A stretch of DNA of 64,000 nucleotides, taken from Liopterus haemorrhoidalis. Lineage: Eukaryota > Arthropoda > Insecta > Coleoptera > Dytiscidae. The notes beneath the pieces are model-generated. The model was not told the DNA's origin, made no database searches, and was given only the letters and a program-made list of their open reading frames with translations. A program made the translations under genes and the position numbers. This document shows, piece after piece, positions 27,869 to 39,330 of this stretch; positions within the stretch are counted from its first letter, which is position 1; the number at the start of each line of letters is the position of its first letter. The stretch covers positions 58,076,907 to 58,140,906 of the forward strand of contig OZ020616.1 in NCBI GenBank assembly GCA_963971575.1, given 5' to 3'.

Positions 27869-28290
27869 AGGGCTCTCAAAAATTTCAGTAAAAGGCCACA
27901 TTAAAATTTAAATAAATAGCTGCCGAAAATGTGGAATAGACCATAGAAACTATGTGCCTGTGCCGTATTTTAAAAGCTGTGAAACTTACTAATGCAAAAC
28001 TTGTAGATCCATCTGTTGATGAAAAATTGAACTACTTAATTGGCAAAAATGATGGTGAAAATGGGAGTAATGTAAATATTTTATTCTCGCCCGAATAATA
28101 TCACCAACGGAGAACCGAACTAGCGAACTATTTTCAGCAGTCCGAACTGCACGATTTAACGAGCTCGGTCACTCCGTTGGCTGTGCATTATTTTAAAAGC
28201 TGTGATACTTACTAATGTAAAACTTGTAGATCCATCTGTTGATGAAAAACTGAACTACTGAATTGTCAAAAACAAATTATTTCAGGTACA
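27869..28290. repeat. hAT-like left end followed by a spaced direct duplication
   Basis: CAGGGCTCTCAAAAATTTCA looks like a hAT terminus, with no right end found. Downstream, a roughly 90-bp segment (TTTTAAAAGCTGTGAAACTT to TGAACTACTTAATTG) at 27,965-28,050 is repeated at 28,190-28,270 with few changes. The spacer holds CACCAACGGAG and CTCCGTTGG as an inverted pair. Confidence 0.5.
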
Positions 28291-28479
28291 GTTATACAAG
28301 AATAATATAATTTTCATTGCTAGCCTTTAAACAGCCGAGACGATAATGCGGTTCAAAATCAAAATAACAGTATAAAAAAAATTAAAAGGGCGCCAATAGA
28401 CCATATTGGTAACTATGTCACAAAATGGAATTCAGTGCTGCCGCCTCGCGGTTGGATTCCTTTTATTTGAATTTAGCAT

Positions 28480-29066
28480 GTTGATTTTTTGTTAAATTGT
28501 ATTTTGGAAATATAAATTAAGTTTTCAAAGTAAAAGAATGGTTCACATCAAAACTACAAGTTAATATTTATTTATTAAAATTCTTATTTTATACATAGAA
28601 TTTAATATATCATTATTTTTGTAGAACAATATTATTTTGCAGGTTAATTTTGAAATATTTACATTAATAATCGTTATTATGGCAAGTAACATAGCAATGA
28701 GTGTGTATGCCATATCTAAATGGTTTGAAGGAACAATATGTTGTTTTTATTTTATCCATTATTATTTTTCATTTTCATCTGTCAAAAAACGAAAAAATTT
28801 GCAATTAAGAATGTAGCTGTAATGGTTACAATTTGGAGCAAAACAACACACCACTATGCATTCTAAAACAAAATATTAATGATTACTTAGTGTTAATTAA
28901 ATAAATACTAAAGATATTTAGATTTTCATATTATTTAAAAACGTAACCTATAAATATATCTTCGAATCCTTATTTATATATTTATAAAATCATTATTCTA
29001 TAATATAAAGTATCTGGACTGTATATATTAGTATATATTTGTTAGCATCTAGCCTTCCACGAAGCC
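28480..29066. other. Unassigned AT-rich sequence
   Basis: No recognisable coding or element ends. Confidence 0.35.
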
Positions 29067-29285
29067 CTGTTACGTCACCATAAAATGTTATCAAGATGCA
29101 ATCCGTAATCGGGACCCACTAATGATGACGACTCATTAACGATAACGATGACGGCTCATTACACTAATTGGTTGTTATAAAACACACGTAGAATTTGATA
29201 GAGAGATCAGATGTTTTCTTACGTTGTAAGAGTGAATACCTAGAATAAAATAGTCTGTGAACAACTTGAGTTTTATTTAAACAAT
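29067..29285 (+). repeat. Possible solo LTR
   Basis: A stretch beginning TGTTACGTCACC and ending TTTAAACA has, in LTR order, a TATAAAA box (29,177), an AATAAAA signal (29,246) and a T-rich end. No target duplication or partner LTR is seen, so this is only a suggestion. Confidence 0.22.
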
Positions 29286-29494
29286 AAATCCCTTATTTGT
29301 TTACATATTTATCAAAAATACATATTTTTTGTTCCAAAATTGAAGATATTCATAAAATTAAGGTAATAAAAGTAATGTCACATGTATTTTAAACCAGTCA
29401 AAAACTTCCGAAGGACTCAGCTCTCAGATGGCAGCACATGTATGTGACGACACACTAATATGGTCAGATTGGCGGGGGGCAGGTATAAAGAATA

Positions 29495-30430
29495 GGGGAT
29501 ACGCATAAAATTTGTAATTTCTTAAAACTACATTATTTTGATATGTTAATGTTAGTTATGTCACCTAACAAAACAAAAATTACATTTTAATTAATATTAT
29601 TGCCAAATTTTTGAATTAAAATATTGTAAATTTGAAATAAGCCGACCACGGAGCGAAGGTTGCCGAGTAAAACGACTGAGTATGACGTCAAACGATAGGG
29701 GTTTCACATCACAGATACAGCTACAACATAATCTTTACACGTGTGTGTATTGTATTGTTCGAGAGTTTTGTATTTGTTTTTATACAATTTTTCACGCATT
29801 TATTATTAAAATGGCAGATAAAGATTTTGTTAGGGCTCAGAGTGATAATTTACCCAACATTGATGCATTTATGCTCATGGAATATATGAAAAATAATGAA
29901 TGCTACAGTGCTGAAGAAATACGTGGTGTCAAAGTAATTTTTATTTTATATTCTATAACTTTATGTAAACAAACGCTGCAACTCTGTAAAATGTAAATAT
30001 TTATGTAATTTAGATGTCAGAATTTTACTACATTGTTTACATGAAGTTACAAAACGTTAGAGGCATAATTGAAATACTGCAATATAAGTTATCTATTTTA
30101 ATATAAAATTTAATTCGGTAAACATGTATAAATTGTTTTTATAGAATTAAACTTTATTTTAATTAAAATCACTCTAACTTTACATGACCTATAAAAGTTA
30201 TACAAACAAATAAGTTCACAACAGACTACATATGTACGCCGGTAAGCTAGTAGTGTCATGCGTCAGTTAGAAGGGGTATGACGTCACACGTCGTTTTCGC
30301 GCGCTACATACATTTATGATTTTTTTAAGCCTTCAAATTACAAAAAAAAAAAATTAAAAACTGTTTTTTATGTTTATATGCAACAAGAGGAATATAATAA
30401 AAAAATAAAAAAAAAATCATGCCTACCCCC
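29495..30430 (-). mobile_element. THAP/second-ORF DNA transposon, deletion derivative, copy 2
   Basis: Inverted to copy 1: begins GGGGATACGC and ends CATGCCTACCCCC, both next to TA. 936 bp. It keeps the first exon of the second gene intact but has lost the THAP exon. Only the sequence upstream of that exon remains (near 30,130-30,200). Confidence 0.72.
29811..29933 (+). CDS. First exon of the transposon's second gene
   Basis: 41 codons from ATG 29,811 (MADKDFVRAQSDNLPNIDAF, then MEYMKNNECYSAEEIRGVK), followed by a donor GTAATT at 29,934. From memory this N-terminus belongs to a protein with a SWIM zinc finger and a YqaJ-type nuclease domain found with THAP transposases. None of those domains is in this copy. 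The frame is intact but the downstream exons are deleted. Confidence 0.55.
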
Positions 30431-31162
30431 TATTTCGGTACTATGGGGGAGCCCCAGAAAAAAATTCCTCTTCAAGTATTCGAGAGCGATTTTTTTTAAA
30501 TAGTTGTTTGTGTACCAAGTCGAGTTTTTTATTAAGAATAGTGGACTGCACACCGGGGGCTTCACCCCTGGTTGAAGTTTTTGGTTTGAAGTTTCCATGA
30601 AATCGTAGAAAAAAACTTCACTGCCGATTTGGAGACACTTCAATGACGATTTGACGTTATTTCACTGATGATTTCAGAAAAAAAGTTATTCTTGTTTATC
30701 GTTGACAAATTTAAATATTAAATTAAATAGAGCTCTTTATGGATTCTGTTGATTTTGATCCAGTCTACCTCTGTTTTTTGTTTTATTATCTGCAATAGTT
30801 TATGGTATTGTTTGTTTGATTTTATTTATTTGACATGTCCATAATTAACCCATATTTTTCATAATTGCTTTTTTGTTCATAATGCCAAAACACTAAATCG
30901 ACCTTAACCCAAAAAGCTATTTTAAGAAAATTTATATTTTTTTATGTTTAACATAAGGTCACAACTCAATGTTAACGCGTTATTTGCACTGCTAAATATA
31001 TGAATCGTGTACGAAAACTATTTCATATTGCAAATTATGACTCAGCCTGTCAAATTAGATATATTTTATTATTTTATACGTCCAGATGTGGTACTAACAG
31101 TAATTAAATGAAAGATTTGTTTGACAAATATTTTGCAATCCAATACTATCTAGCGATATATA
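30431..31162. other. Unassigned sequence
   Basis: The minus-strand open frame at 30,374-30,643 overlaps the element end and has no domain. AT-rich remainder. Confidence 0.35.
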
Positions 31163-31231
31163 GGAGGTCTGTTCAAAAAGTATCGCGAATTTTGTGGTTT
31201 TTTCAAAAATTATTTATTTATTCATGAATAT

Positions 31232-31320
31232 CTATTTTGTCCCCTTCAAAGTAATCCCCACTAGATATAATTTGTGCCAACGTTTTTTCCAATCCTCGAA
31301 GCACTTGAAAAAATCATTTT
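31232..31320 (-). pseudogene. Mariner transposase C-terminal end
   Basis: Minus-strand FFKCFEDWKKRWHKLYLVGI then TLKGTKIDIHE is the last part of a mariner transposase. It continues the fragment at 32,705-33,043 across the inserted element. Confidence 0.8.
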
Positions 31321-31368
31321 TAGGGTTTTGTAGGTATGACCAAAAAACCCTTATACCGTCATTTTGTC

Positions 31369-31406
<38 letters not shown>

Positions 31407-32660
31407 TCGGTAAAAATTGTAGCCAAACGGCTAAAGCGAGAGAGTTGAAATTTGGCATGCTTATACAACTCTTTGACCCGCACATAGGAAAAATACTAAA
31501 ACATCTAAAAAACATATCCCCCTAAAAATATAGACAAATATGTGCTCATCGAAAAAAAATATATTTTTTTAAAATTCTGAGTAGGGTATCAAATGAAAGC
31601 CCTTGGTTTGTGGATTAACGATCAAATTTTTATTTTTGCAAAATAAATTATTTTGAAGCGATTTTTGCCAAAATTGTGCAAAAAAAATTTTGTCCCACAC
31701 CCTGTAGCCCAGATGGTTTAAACTAAAAATCTGAAAAAATTCTAAGTAATGTACATTGGTGTGAACCGGAATAGTACAACAGGAATTTTTGATCAGATTA
31801 TGTTTTTGGAAACAAAAGCAATTTTTGTGTTTTTTGCTAATAATGTTGAAAACTTATAGTTATATAACACACTAAACTGTAACGTGTGTCTTGGTGCAAT
31901 GGTTACGGTACTAGCGTTCTGCCCAAGAAAACGAGTTCGAATCCCACGAGAAGAGACAATATTATTTTTTATTTTTTTTTTTGCATTTTTATTTTGTTTA
32001 AATTATGTTTTCAAAATTCTAGTTATATTTTGGCAAATGTTGCATGTAATTTTTAAAAGCGTAAATTTAATAACCAGTGGAAATTGTTGAAATTATAATT
32101 TAATTCTGTTTGAATGTTCACGAAATCAAAGGGAGGAGCTATGACTAGAAACAACCAATGAAGCCATAGGCGCAATTTTCAAAATCTTAATGAACCTTGC
32201 TATATAAAAAAAATACTGCACATATTAAGAAACCTAAATAATGGTATTAGGCACTCGAATTAAAATTAACATAAAAATATTTTAACATAAAATTTGTTTT
32301 TAAAGCTCTTAGATTAAGAGATGATAAATTATTTTTAAAATATTGTTCATTTTACAGTGAATACTACAAAGCAAAATATGTCCTACACACTCAGCATTCC
32401 GCCTTAACTTAATATTTTTAGATTATATATCTATCTAAGAGGAATTTTTTCAAAATTTTATTGAACCTTGCTGTATAATAAAAAATACTGCACATATTTA
32501 GAAACTTACATAATGGTATTAGGCATTCGAATTAAAATTAACAAAAAAAATATATATTTTAACATAAAATTTGTTTTGGCATTCCAAATAATCATTATTC
32601 ACTTACTAAATACCTGCGAAACCCTGAATTGTGTGAAAATTCACACTTCACATAAAATTT
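31321..32660 (+). mobile_element. Helentron/HINE-like element, copy B (longest copy)
   Basis: Starts AGGGTTTTGTAGGTATGACC and ends with the hairpin TGTGTGAAAATTCACACTTC, inserted inside a T run of a mariner gene. Near the left end GTCT is repeated eight times. It is longer than copy A because the segment CCTTGCTATATAAAA...GGTATTAGGC occurs twice (about 32,195-32,290 and 32,465-32,580). The tRNA-like block is at 31,885-31,950. Confidence 0.8.
31885..31950 (+). other. tRNA-like block in copy B
   Basis: TTGGTGCAATGGTTACGG is an A-box-like segment and CGAGTTCGAATCCCACG a very good B box. Its sequence is unlike the blocks of copies A and G although the flanks match. Confidence 0.6.
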
Positions 32661-33043
32661 TTGTGATCTTGTTCAGCTCCTCCTTCGATGCCGTCTTTAT
32701 CTCCTCACTTGTAGCGCAGGGTCGTCCTTTCATGTTTCGGGAACAAGAAAAAGTCACAGGGGGCCAGATCTGGGGAATACGGTGACTGCGGCATTATTAG
32801 TGTGTTGTTTTTGGCCAAAAATTCGCGCACAAGCAACGATAGGTAATTTTTGTTCTTCCACAAATCCGGGCGTTTCTGGCGGATTGCTTCGCGCAAATTG
32901 CGCATAACTTGCAGGTAATATTCCTTATTGACCGTTCTATCCTGTGGCAAGAACAAAATTTGATACAGATTCTTTGATCCATTTTTTGGTATAGGCAAAA
33001 ATCGAAGACGAGCCAAAACACGTGCAAGCAAAGCAACTGTCAA
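32660..33043 (-). pseudogene. Mariner transposase catalytic-end fragment
   Basis: The minus strand begins MDQRICIKFC (about 32,985-32,955), the normal mariner N-terminus. A large deletion jumps it, with a frame change, to DRTVNKEYYLQVMRNLREAI. It continues FLAKNNTLIMPQSPYSPDLA and PCDFFLFP, including the last catalytic Asp (SPDLAPCD). The helix-turn-helix and first two catalytic residues are missing. Confidence 0.82.
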
Positions 33044-33164
33044 AAATTAACTGAACATTCAAAATGGCCGAACTTGTCGGCATAAGTGAGAGACATGAGT
33101 ACCAACATAATGCCACAAAAAAATCGAAAATCGAATATACATAACCCTTATATACATATACATA

Positions 33165-33651
33165 TTGAAAAAATAATTTAAACAAAATAAAAATGCAAAA
33201 AAAAAAAACAGAAAAAATATAATTGCCTCGAGACCGGATTGAACCTTAGTTTGCAAATTAGAACGCGAGCATGCTAACCATTACACTATCAAAGCATGCT
33301 GGTTTATTTAATTTAAGCAAAAAACACAAAAAATGCGTTATTTTCCGAAAACATTATTTGATCAAAAATTCCTGTTGTACTATTCAGGTTCACACAAATG
33401 TACATTACTTAGAATTTTTTCAGACTTTTAGTATAAACCATCTGGGCTACAGGATGTGGGACAAAATTTTGCACAATTTTGGCAAAAATCGCGTCAAAAT
33501 AATTTATTTTGTAAAAATAAAATTTTAATCGTTAATCCACGTACTAAGGGCTTTCATTTGATACCCTACTCAGAATTTTAAAACAGACAGACAGACAGAC
33601 GACAAAATGACGGTATAAAGGTTTTTTATTCATACCTACAAAACCCTAAAA
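33165..33651 (-). mobile_element. Helentron/HINE-like element, copy C (3' truncated)
   Basis: Reverse orientation, ending with CATACCTACAAAACCCTA at 33,651. Short GACA microsatellite at 33,585-33,600. Everything 3' of the tRNA-like block (33,224-33,300) is missing except TGCATTTTTATTTTGTTTAA on the minus strand. Confidence 0.75.
33224..33300 (-). other. tRNA-like block in copy C
   Basis: Minus strand: GATAGTGTAATGGTTAGCAT (A-box-like) and AAGGTTCAATCCGGTC (B-box-like). Closest to the block of copy F. Confidence 0.6.
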
Positions 33652-33684
33652 ATGTATAAGCTTCATAACTATATTTCTTTTCAG

Positions 33685-33805
33685 ATGGACTTTTTCACAT
33701 GGATTTTCAACTGAGAGCAGATTTTGGCAGGGTAGTACTCAGGCGAAATTAGAATGGGGCGCGAAAGGAGATGACAAATATGGACTGCTTTGGACCAAAA
33801 TGCAG
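33685..33805 (+). CDS. Candidate host exon of an unidentified gene
   Basis: The acceptor ATATTTCTTTTCAG and donor CAG/GTAGGA bound 121 bp that are open in one frame only: WTFSHGFSTESRFWQGSTQA, then KLEWGAKGDDKYGLLWTKMQ. The other two plus frames have stops. It would enter in phase 2 and leave in phase 0. The sequence is GC-richer than its neighbours and not repeated in the window. I do not recognise the protein. It lies between a Helentron-like copy and a THAP element. Confidence 0.5.
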
Positions 33806-33879
33806 GTAGGATTTGTTAATTTAAAATACTTAAACAGAAGCAATGAACTAGTATACTTTTTATTTTATTTCAAATAATA

Positions 33880-34750
33880 GGGGATACGCATATAATTTGT
33901 ATTTCCTTAAAACTACATTTTTTTGATATTTTAATGTTAGTTATGTCACCTAACACAACAAAAATCACATTTTAATTAATATTATAGCCAAATTTTTTAA
34001 TTAAAATATTGTAAATTAGAAATAAGCCGACCACGCCGCGAAGGTTGCCGAGTAGATACGACTCAGACTGTAAGGGTTTGACGTCACAGATACAGACAAA
34101 ACATAATGTTTACGTGTTTATATTGTATTGTTTGAGAGTTTTGTATTTGTTTTTAAACAATTTTTCACGCATTTATTATTAAAATAATTTATAAAATATA
34201 TGTACTCACATTAAAATGGTCTTCACAAACATAAAGTTTACTTTTTTCTGAAATATCGGTTTTATTTCGCCTCATAGCTTTTCTGTTGTTTTTCGTCATC
34301 AGGTAATCATATAAATTATTTTTTTGGATTTCTAATTGAACTATTTGTGCACATTGGTACTAAACAATATTTTCGACTATGTTTCGAAGTACTGGGGCCT
34401 GGATCTACCATATTTTATATATTTTAATATAAAATTTAATTCGGTAAACATGTATAAATTGTTTTTATAGAATTAAACTTTATTTTAATTAAAATCACTC
34501 TAACTTTACATAACCTATAAAAGTTATACAAACAAATAAGTTCAGAACAGACTATGTACGCTGGGTAGACTAGTAGTGTCATGTGTCAGTTAGAAGGAGT
34601 ATGACGTCACACGTCGTTTTCGCGCGCTACATACATTTATGATTTTTTTAAGCCTTCAAATTAAAAAAAAAAAATTAAAAGCTGTTTTTTATGTCTATAT
34701 GCAACAAGAGGAATAAAATAAAAAAATTTAAAAAAATCTTACCTATCCCC
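33880..34750 (-). mobile_element. THAP/second-ORF DNA transposon, deletion derivative, copy 3
   Basis: Begins GGGGATACGC and ends ACCTATCCCC, flanked by TA on both sides. 871 bp. The THAP exon is retained on the minus strand, while the second gene's exon is lost. It starts 74 bp after the candidate exon at 33,805. Confidence 0.75.
34205..34415 (-). pseudogene. THAP-domain exon with premature stops
   Basis: The minus strand reads MVDPGPSTSKHSRKYCLVPM and continues with a stop after RNPKK. Near its end it keeps KLYVCEDHF, the C-x2-H half of the THAP zinc site, then a donor GTGAGT. Part of the region between is also deleted. Confidence 0.7.
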
Positions 34751-34754
34751 TATT

Positions 34755-35514
34755 ACCAAAGATATAGTTATTGTATATTCGCGACTGCAAATAACAGTGA
34801 GACGTCTGGTGGTGACTAGCTAAATTAAACAGAAGCGTATATTTGGATAATATTTGTAGCGTGTGTGCTGCAGTATATGTGAATTAAGAAGTATTTTAAA
34901 ATATAGTGACTTAAATCCAGTGCTTTTTTGCCGAAATATTGTTTGAACAGATAAATATTAAGAAAAAACTTCTGACATATACGCTTCTCGTGCGCCATCA
35001 GCTGTTGTACGCAGCGCCGCCAACGTTAGTTTCAGTCGCGAATAGAGAAAATTTTTCCTGGGCGGATCGATTATGTGTAGTAATCGAAAATTACCGTTTT
35101 CGATGGTCATTCACGTCGAAATTATGTTGCCTTCAAATACAGAGAGAATTAAGATTTTTCCGGTACGTTTATAAGTAATTTGTAATCATAGTAATATCAA
35201 TAAAATATAATGTTATTACTGAAACAGTTAAATAACAATTGACCTCTGAATAAGCTGTTTCAATCATTATTTGACCTTTTTCAATCAGTGTTTTCTAAAA
35301 GTCATTCTACAAGTCATTCAATATGACAACAATAGACATTGGCAATACTATATAAGGCGCTAAATTCGTCATATTTAAATTTAGATCTTATTCAAAAAAT
35401 TGCCAAAATAGGTATACAGTCATATATGAAGTAGCACAATTTAATAAATCGATGCTGGAAATTTTATTGAAAAACTACGCTCTGCATTTTGGTTCTCCAC
35501 TGATCGAAACAGTG
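34755..35514. other. Unassigned sequence, GC-richer in part
   Basis: 34,985-35,080 is relatively GC-rich (GTGCGCCATCAGCTGTTGTA). It could be host 5' flank or exon, but no protein family is recognised. Confidence 0.3.
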
Positions 35515-35522
35515 CTGTAGAT

Positions 35523-35816
35523 CAGCGTTTCCCAACCTTTTTTCATAGCGAACCGGCAAGCGACCTAGGAAAAATTCGCGGACCGGCAAGTTTAGAAAGT
35601 AATGTGTATCGCAAAAGTTTTATATTTTTTATTGCACTGATTACAAACACAAAAAAAAATCACATATAATTAGTGAAAAAAGAAACAAATTATTACTTAA
35701 GTAATTAACAGAAAGGACCGAGATTTTCATCTCAAAATTATGTGGGTTTTAACTTATTAGGCGATAAGTTGCATAGTAAAAAAAAAAAATCACTGACCGG
35801 TGGTTGGGAAACACTG
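35523..35816. mobile_element. hAT MITE with perfect 8-bp target duplication
   Basis: Ends CAGCGTTTCCCAACC and GGTTGGGAAACACTG are inverted repeats. CTGTAGAT stands on both sides (35,515-35,522 and 35,817-35,824). 294 bp, no coding. Confidence 0.92.
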
Positions 35817-35865
35817 CTGTAGATTATGTTCAGCTATCTAAGCACCGTCTTCTCCTTCACATCAG

Positions 35866-36032
35866 TAGTGGCTTACGCAGAAAAATATTTCAGGGGAATT
35901 TTTCAAAACATCTGAATTTATACGTATTAAAAAGAAGCGCAGTTTTAAAATCCGGTAATTATAATTTTCGTTCTTTTCGAATTTACGGGAGGGGATTTAT
36001 CCCCCTAATCCCCTCCATTGTGTACGCCACTG
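35866..36032. mobile_element. Short hAT MITE
   Basis: Ends TAGTGGCTTACGCA and TGTGTACGCCACTG are imperfect inverted repeats. They are flanked by CACATCAG (35,858-35,865) and CACCTCAG (36,033-36,040), a 7-of-8 duplication. 167 bp. It inserted 42 bp from the previous MITE. Confidence 0.78.
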
Positions 36033-36101
36033 CACCTCAGTAACAATGGTTTCGGGGTATTAAAATCTCCCATTGTTTTTTTTCATTTATCGTTATTTAG
36101 G

Positions 36102-36780
36102 ACGCGATTTTTGACAAAACTGTGCAAAAAAAAATTTGTCCCACACCCTCTAGCCCAGATGGTTTACACTAAAAATCTGAAAAAAATCTAATTAATGTAC
36201 ATTGGTGTGAACCGGAATAGTACAGCAGGAATTTTTTTATCAGATTATGTTTTCGGAAAATAACGCATTTTTTGTGTTTTTTTGATTGACGATTTACAAA
36301 AGTTATAGTTATGTAACACACTAAACTAGAAGATGTATCATGGTGTAATGGTCAGCATATTCGTTAGCTACCCAGAATTCTAGGTTCGCTCCCGGTCAGA
36401 GGAGGCAATTTTATTTTTTGTATTTTTTCCATATTTATTTTCTTTATTTTATTTTCTAGTTATATTTTGGCAAATGTTGCATTTATTTTTTAAGAGCTTA
36501 AATTTAATAACCAGTTGGAATATTGAAATTATATTTTCATTCTATGTGTCATGTATACGAAACCAGAGGGGCGGAGCATATGACTTAAAACAACTAATGG
36601 TAGCCATAGGCGCAATTTTCAAAATCTTAATGAACCTTGCTATATAAAAAAATACTGCACATATTTAGAAATTAGTAGAAATTAGTATTAGGTATTCGAA
36701 TTAAAATTAACAATAAAATATTTTAACATAAAATTTGTTTTTAAAGCTCTTAGACTTCACACTTCACATAAATTTTTTAG
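36102..36780 (+). mobile_element. Helentron/HINE-like element, copy D
   Basis: Lacks the 5' quarter with the microsatellite. It begins within GCGATTTTTGACAAAACTGT and ends CTTCACACTTCACAT after deletion of the terminal repeat. The tRNA-like block is at 36,330-36,402. It faces copy E tail to tail across about 80 bp. Confidence 0.72.
36330..36402 (+). other. tRNA-like block in copy D
   Basis: ATCATGGTGTAATGGTCAGC (A-box-like) and TAGGTTCGCTCCCGGTC (B-box-like). Distinct from the other blocks. Confidence 0.55.
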
Positions 36781-36860
36781 TGTACCATTTAACACTACTT
36801 TTTTTAGAGTTAGCCATTCGCAACTGACTCTAAATTGTAGGTACCGTTCTGTGTACACTA

Positions 36861-37707
36861 AAAAATTGATGTGAAGTGTGAATATTCACACATTTCAGGG
36901 TTTCGCAGGTATATAATAAGTGAAGGCGGTATGCTGAGTGTGTAGGACAAATTTTACTTTGTAGTAATCACGGCAAAATGAACGATATTTTAAAAATAAT
37001 TTATCGTTTGTTAATCATATAATAAGACTGGTTATTAAATTTACGCTCATAAAAATTAAATACAACATTTGTCAAAATATAACTAGAATTTTGACAAAAT
37101 AATTTCAACATAATAAAAATGCAAAAAAAAAAAAAACAGAAAAAATAAAATTCACTCCGTACTCGAACTCGAAACCCTTCGTTTTCCTGCCAGTTTAAGA
37201 GTGCCCTAACGCATGTAGCCATCGCACGCCATGCATGTGAGTGTCTTACATTGGTATAACTTTTGTACTTTGTGAACCAAAAACCACAAAAAATGCGTTA
37301 TTTTCCAAAAACATAATCTGATCAAAAATTCCTGTTGTACTATTTCGGTTCACACCAATATACATTACTTAGAATTTTTTTAGATTTTTAGTTTAAACCA
37401 TCTGGGCTACAGGGTGTGGGACAAAATTTTTTTTGCACATTTTTGGCAAAAATCGCATCAAAATAATTTATTTTGCAAAAATAAAAATTTGATCGTTAAT
37501 CCACGTACTAAGGGCTTTCATTTGATACCCTACTCAGAATTTTAAAAAAATATTTTTGTTTTCGATGAGCACATATTTGTTTATATTTTTAGGGGGGTAT
37601 GTTTTTTAGATATTTTAGTATTTTTCCTATGTGCGGGTCAAAGAGTTGTATAAGCATGCCAAATTTCAACTCTCTAGGTTTAGCCGTTTGGCTACAATTT
37701 TTACCGA

Positions 37708-37745
<38 letters not shown>

Positions 37746-37798
37746 GACAAAATGACGGTATAAGGGTTTTTTGGTCATACCTACAAAACCCTAAAAAT
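36861..37798 (-). mobile_element. Helentron/HINE-like element, copy E
   Basis: Reverse orientation, near complete: hairpin GTGTGAATATTCACACATTT at its start and CATACCTACAAAACCCTA at its end. The GACA microsatellite has about nine units (37,708-37,745). Like copy B it carries the extra segment CTGAGTGTGTAGGACA. The tRNA-like block is at 37,152-37,229 and is the most divergent. Confidence 0.78.
37152..37229 (-). other. tRNA-like block in copy E (divergent)
   Basis: Minus strand: GCGATGGCTACATGCGTTAG and TTCGAGTTCGAGTACGG. The B box is weak. Position and flanks match the other copies. Confidence 0.4.
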
Positions 37799-39231
37799 GA
37801 ACGTAATACTGACCATATTACTCCTGAATGTACATTGAAAATATGGTCATGAACCTGGAACAGGAGGCCTAAACTCACCTTGGGCTGTCGCACCAGTGTG
37901 TTTTTTGACCACGGTGTCAAACATTAATCACCCTACAGAACCTACATCCTATTAATTTTTTAGCTAAACGCAGTGGAGAAAGGTGTATGTAGTCATAATG
38001 TGTTCACTTAATAATTTGGTCATAATTCTCGGTATTGAGTTGTAGAGTTTTGCCTCGATCACGACTTGGGTAATTATTGCCTTCTGCACCGTCGCTAAAT
38101 CATCTATTCCAGCTAAACAATTATTATATTTATACACCAGAGCTCAGTTTCACATTGTATCATTACTAAAAATAGCTATAAACAATTTGTTTTGTATATT
38201 TTTAATTAAATATAATTATGATTATCATTTGAGATAATGTTCAAAAGTCATTGTTGAAAAACAAGTCGTTTAAATAATAAATATACTTCGTCAGATATGT
38301 GTTAATTTATTATCGCTTTATATAGGATGTTCAGTCGGTGTAAAAGTAATTTAAATCAATTTAGGTAATTAGATTAGGTTTAGTTAGTCAAAATTTAGGA
38401 CAGCAATATTATGAAAACGATAATAGATAATAAATATTTTACGAAGCCACCGTAGTTGGTTTAAAGACACACAGGTGTCACACTATTCGTAATGCACTAA
38501 TCTTTTTAGCTGTAAACGTTGCCTTGCATGTTAAAACTATCTAGTAAACTTGTCCATAACGCACAATGCACTATCAACTAATTTAACAAGCTCTAAACGC
38601 AACTTTGCTGTGCACAAGTCTTAGCGTATAGTCAATTAGTTTTAGATCTGTGATAACTCAGGTTTAACCTTCATGTTTCTATGCCATTGATGATTATAAA
38701 AAGCAGAATTCGTCAACTAATAGTTACCTAGGCAGGTGTTTAACAAATAATACCTAATTTGTAGTTGTCATGTATTTAATATTGTCGGGAGTTGCATACA
38801 TGAATATAAACATATATTATTGTTTATCATCGGTATTTGTACAATTATATCATTGGCGCTGATCTCATGCCGCCATCTTCAGAATTGTAATTATTTGTAA
38901 ACATCAAGTACTCAGATTTTTTTACCACAGAATAAATAATTTAAAACACCACTTGTGTTATTTATTTATTTTTTGAATACACAAAAAAATTTGGATCATT
39001 TCTAAATTTAAAATTATTTTCTAAGCGTAAGGATCTAGTAAAGTGTTTGTTAAATATTTTGCCTGGTGACCCAATAAAATATTCACCTGTATTGCAACTC
39101 TCAGAACATGCACGTACCTAAAACTTTTTCTTAGAGGGATTTTAGAAGTTTTTTTTTATCGCTTTATTATATATAAGTGTTCAATTACACGAAAAAATAT
39201 TTGGAATATTTAGGGGGGCTCACGCATATTT
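37799..39231. other. Unassigned AT-rich sequence
   Basis: No element ends, reverse transcriptase or exon-like frames recognised in about 1.4 kb. It may be unique intergenic or intronic host DNA. Confidence 0.35.
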
Positions 39232-39330
39232 AGGTTAAGCGGAACTAAATGGGAATTTCGTTCTTTTAGGCTGTCACGAGAAGGGACCTTGCTTGGGTTA
39301 TTTCATTTTTACCGATCGCCAATATATATA
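39232..39330 (+). mobile_element. Fragment of the 52.25-kb inverted-repeat family
   Basis: GGTTAAGCGGAACTAAATGG, then GTCACGAGAAGGGACCTTGC, matches the complement of the right arm at 53,390-53,470. The outermost bases (CAGTCTGTTCCAAAC) are absent. Confidence 0.65.

Larger units (their letters stand above)
31163..33150 (-). mobile_element. Mariner element, internally deleted and interrupted
   Basis: The right-hand coding end starts at TA (31,161) with GGAGGTCTGTTCAAAAAGTA, a mariner terminal repeat. On the minus strand the transposase C-terminus is in two parts, 33,043-32,705 and 31,320-31,232, separated by a Helentron-like insertion (31,321-32,660). The 5' leader is still present at 33,060-33,130. 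The far 5' terminal repeat is replaced by HINE copy C. Confidence 0.82.

Noticed and set aside
31320..31483. Open frames made of repeated Ser-Val-Cys-Leu or Thr-Asp-Arg-Gln
   Set aside because: They are translations of the GTCT/GACA microsatellite in the Helentron-like element, not proteins. The same holds at 37,631-37,920.
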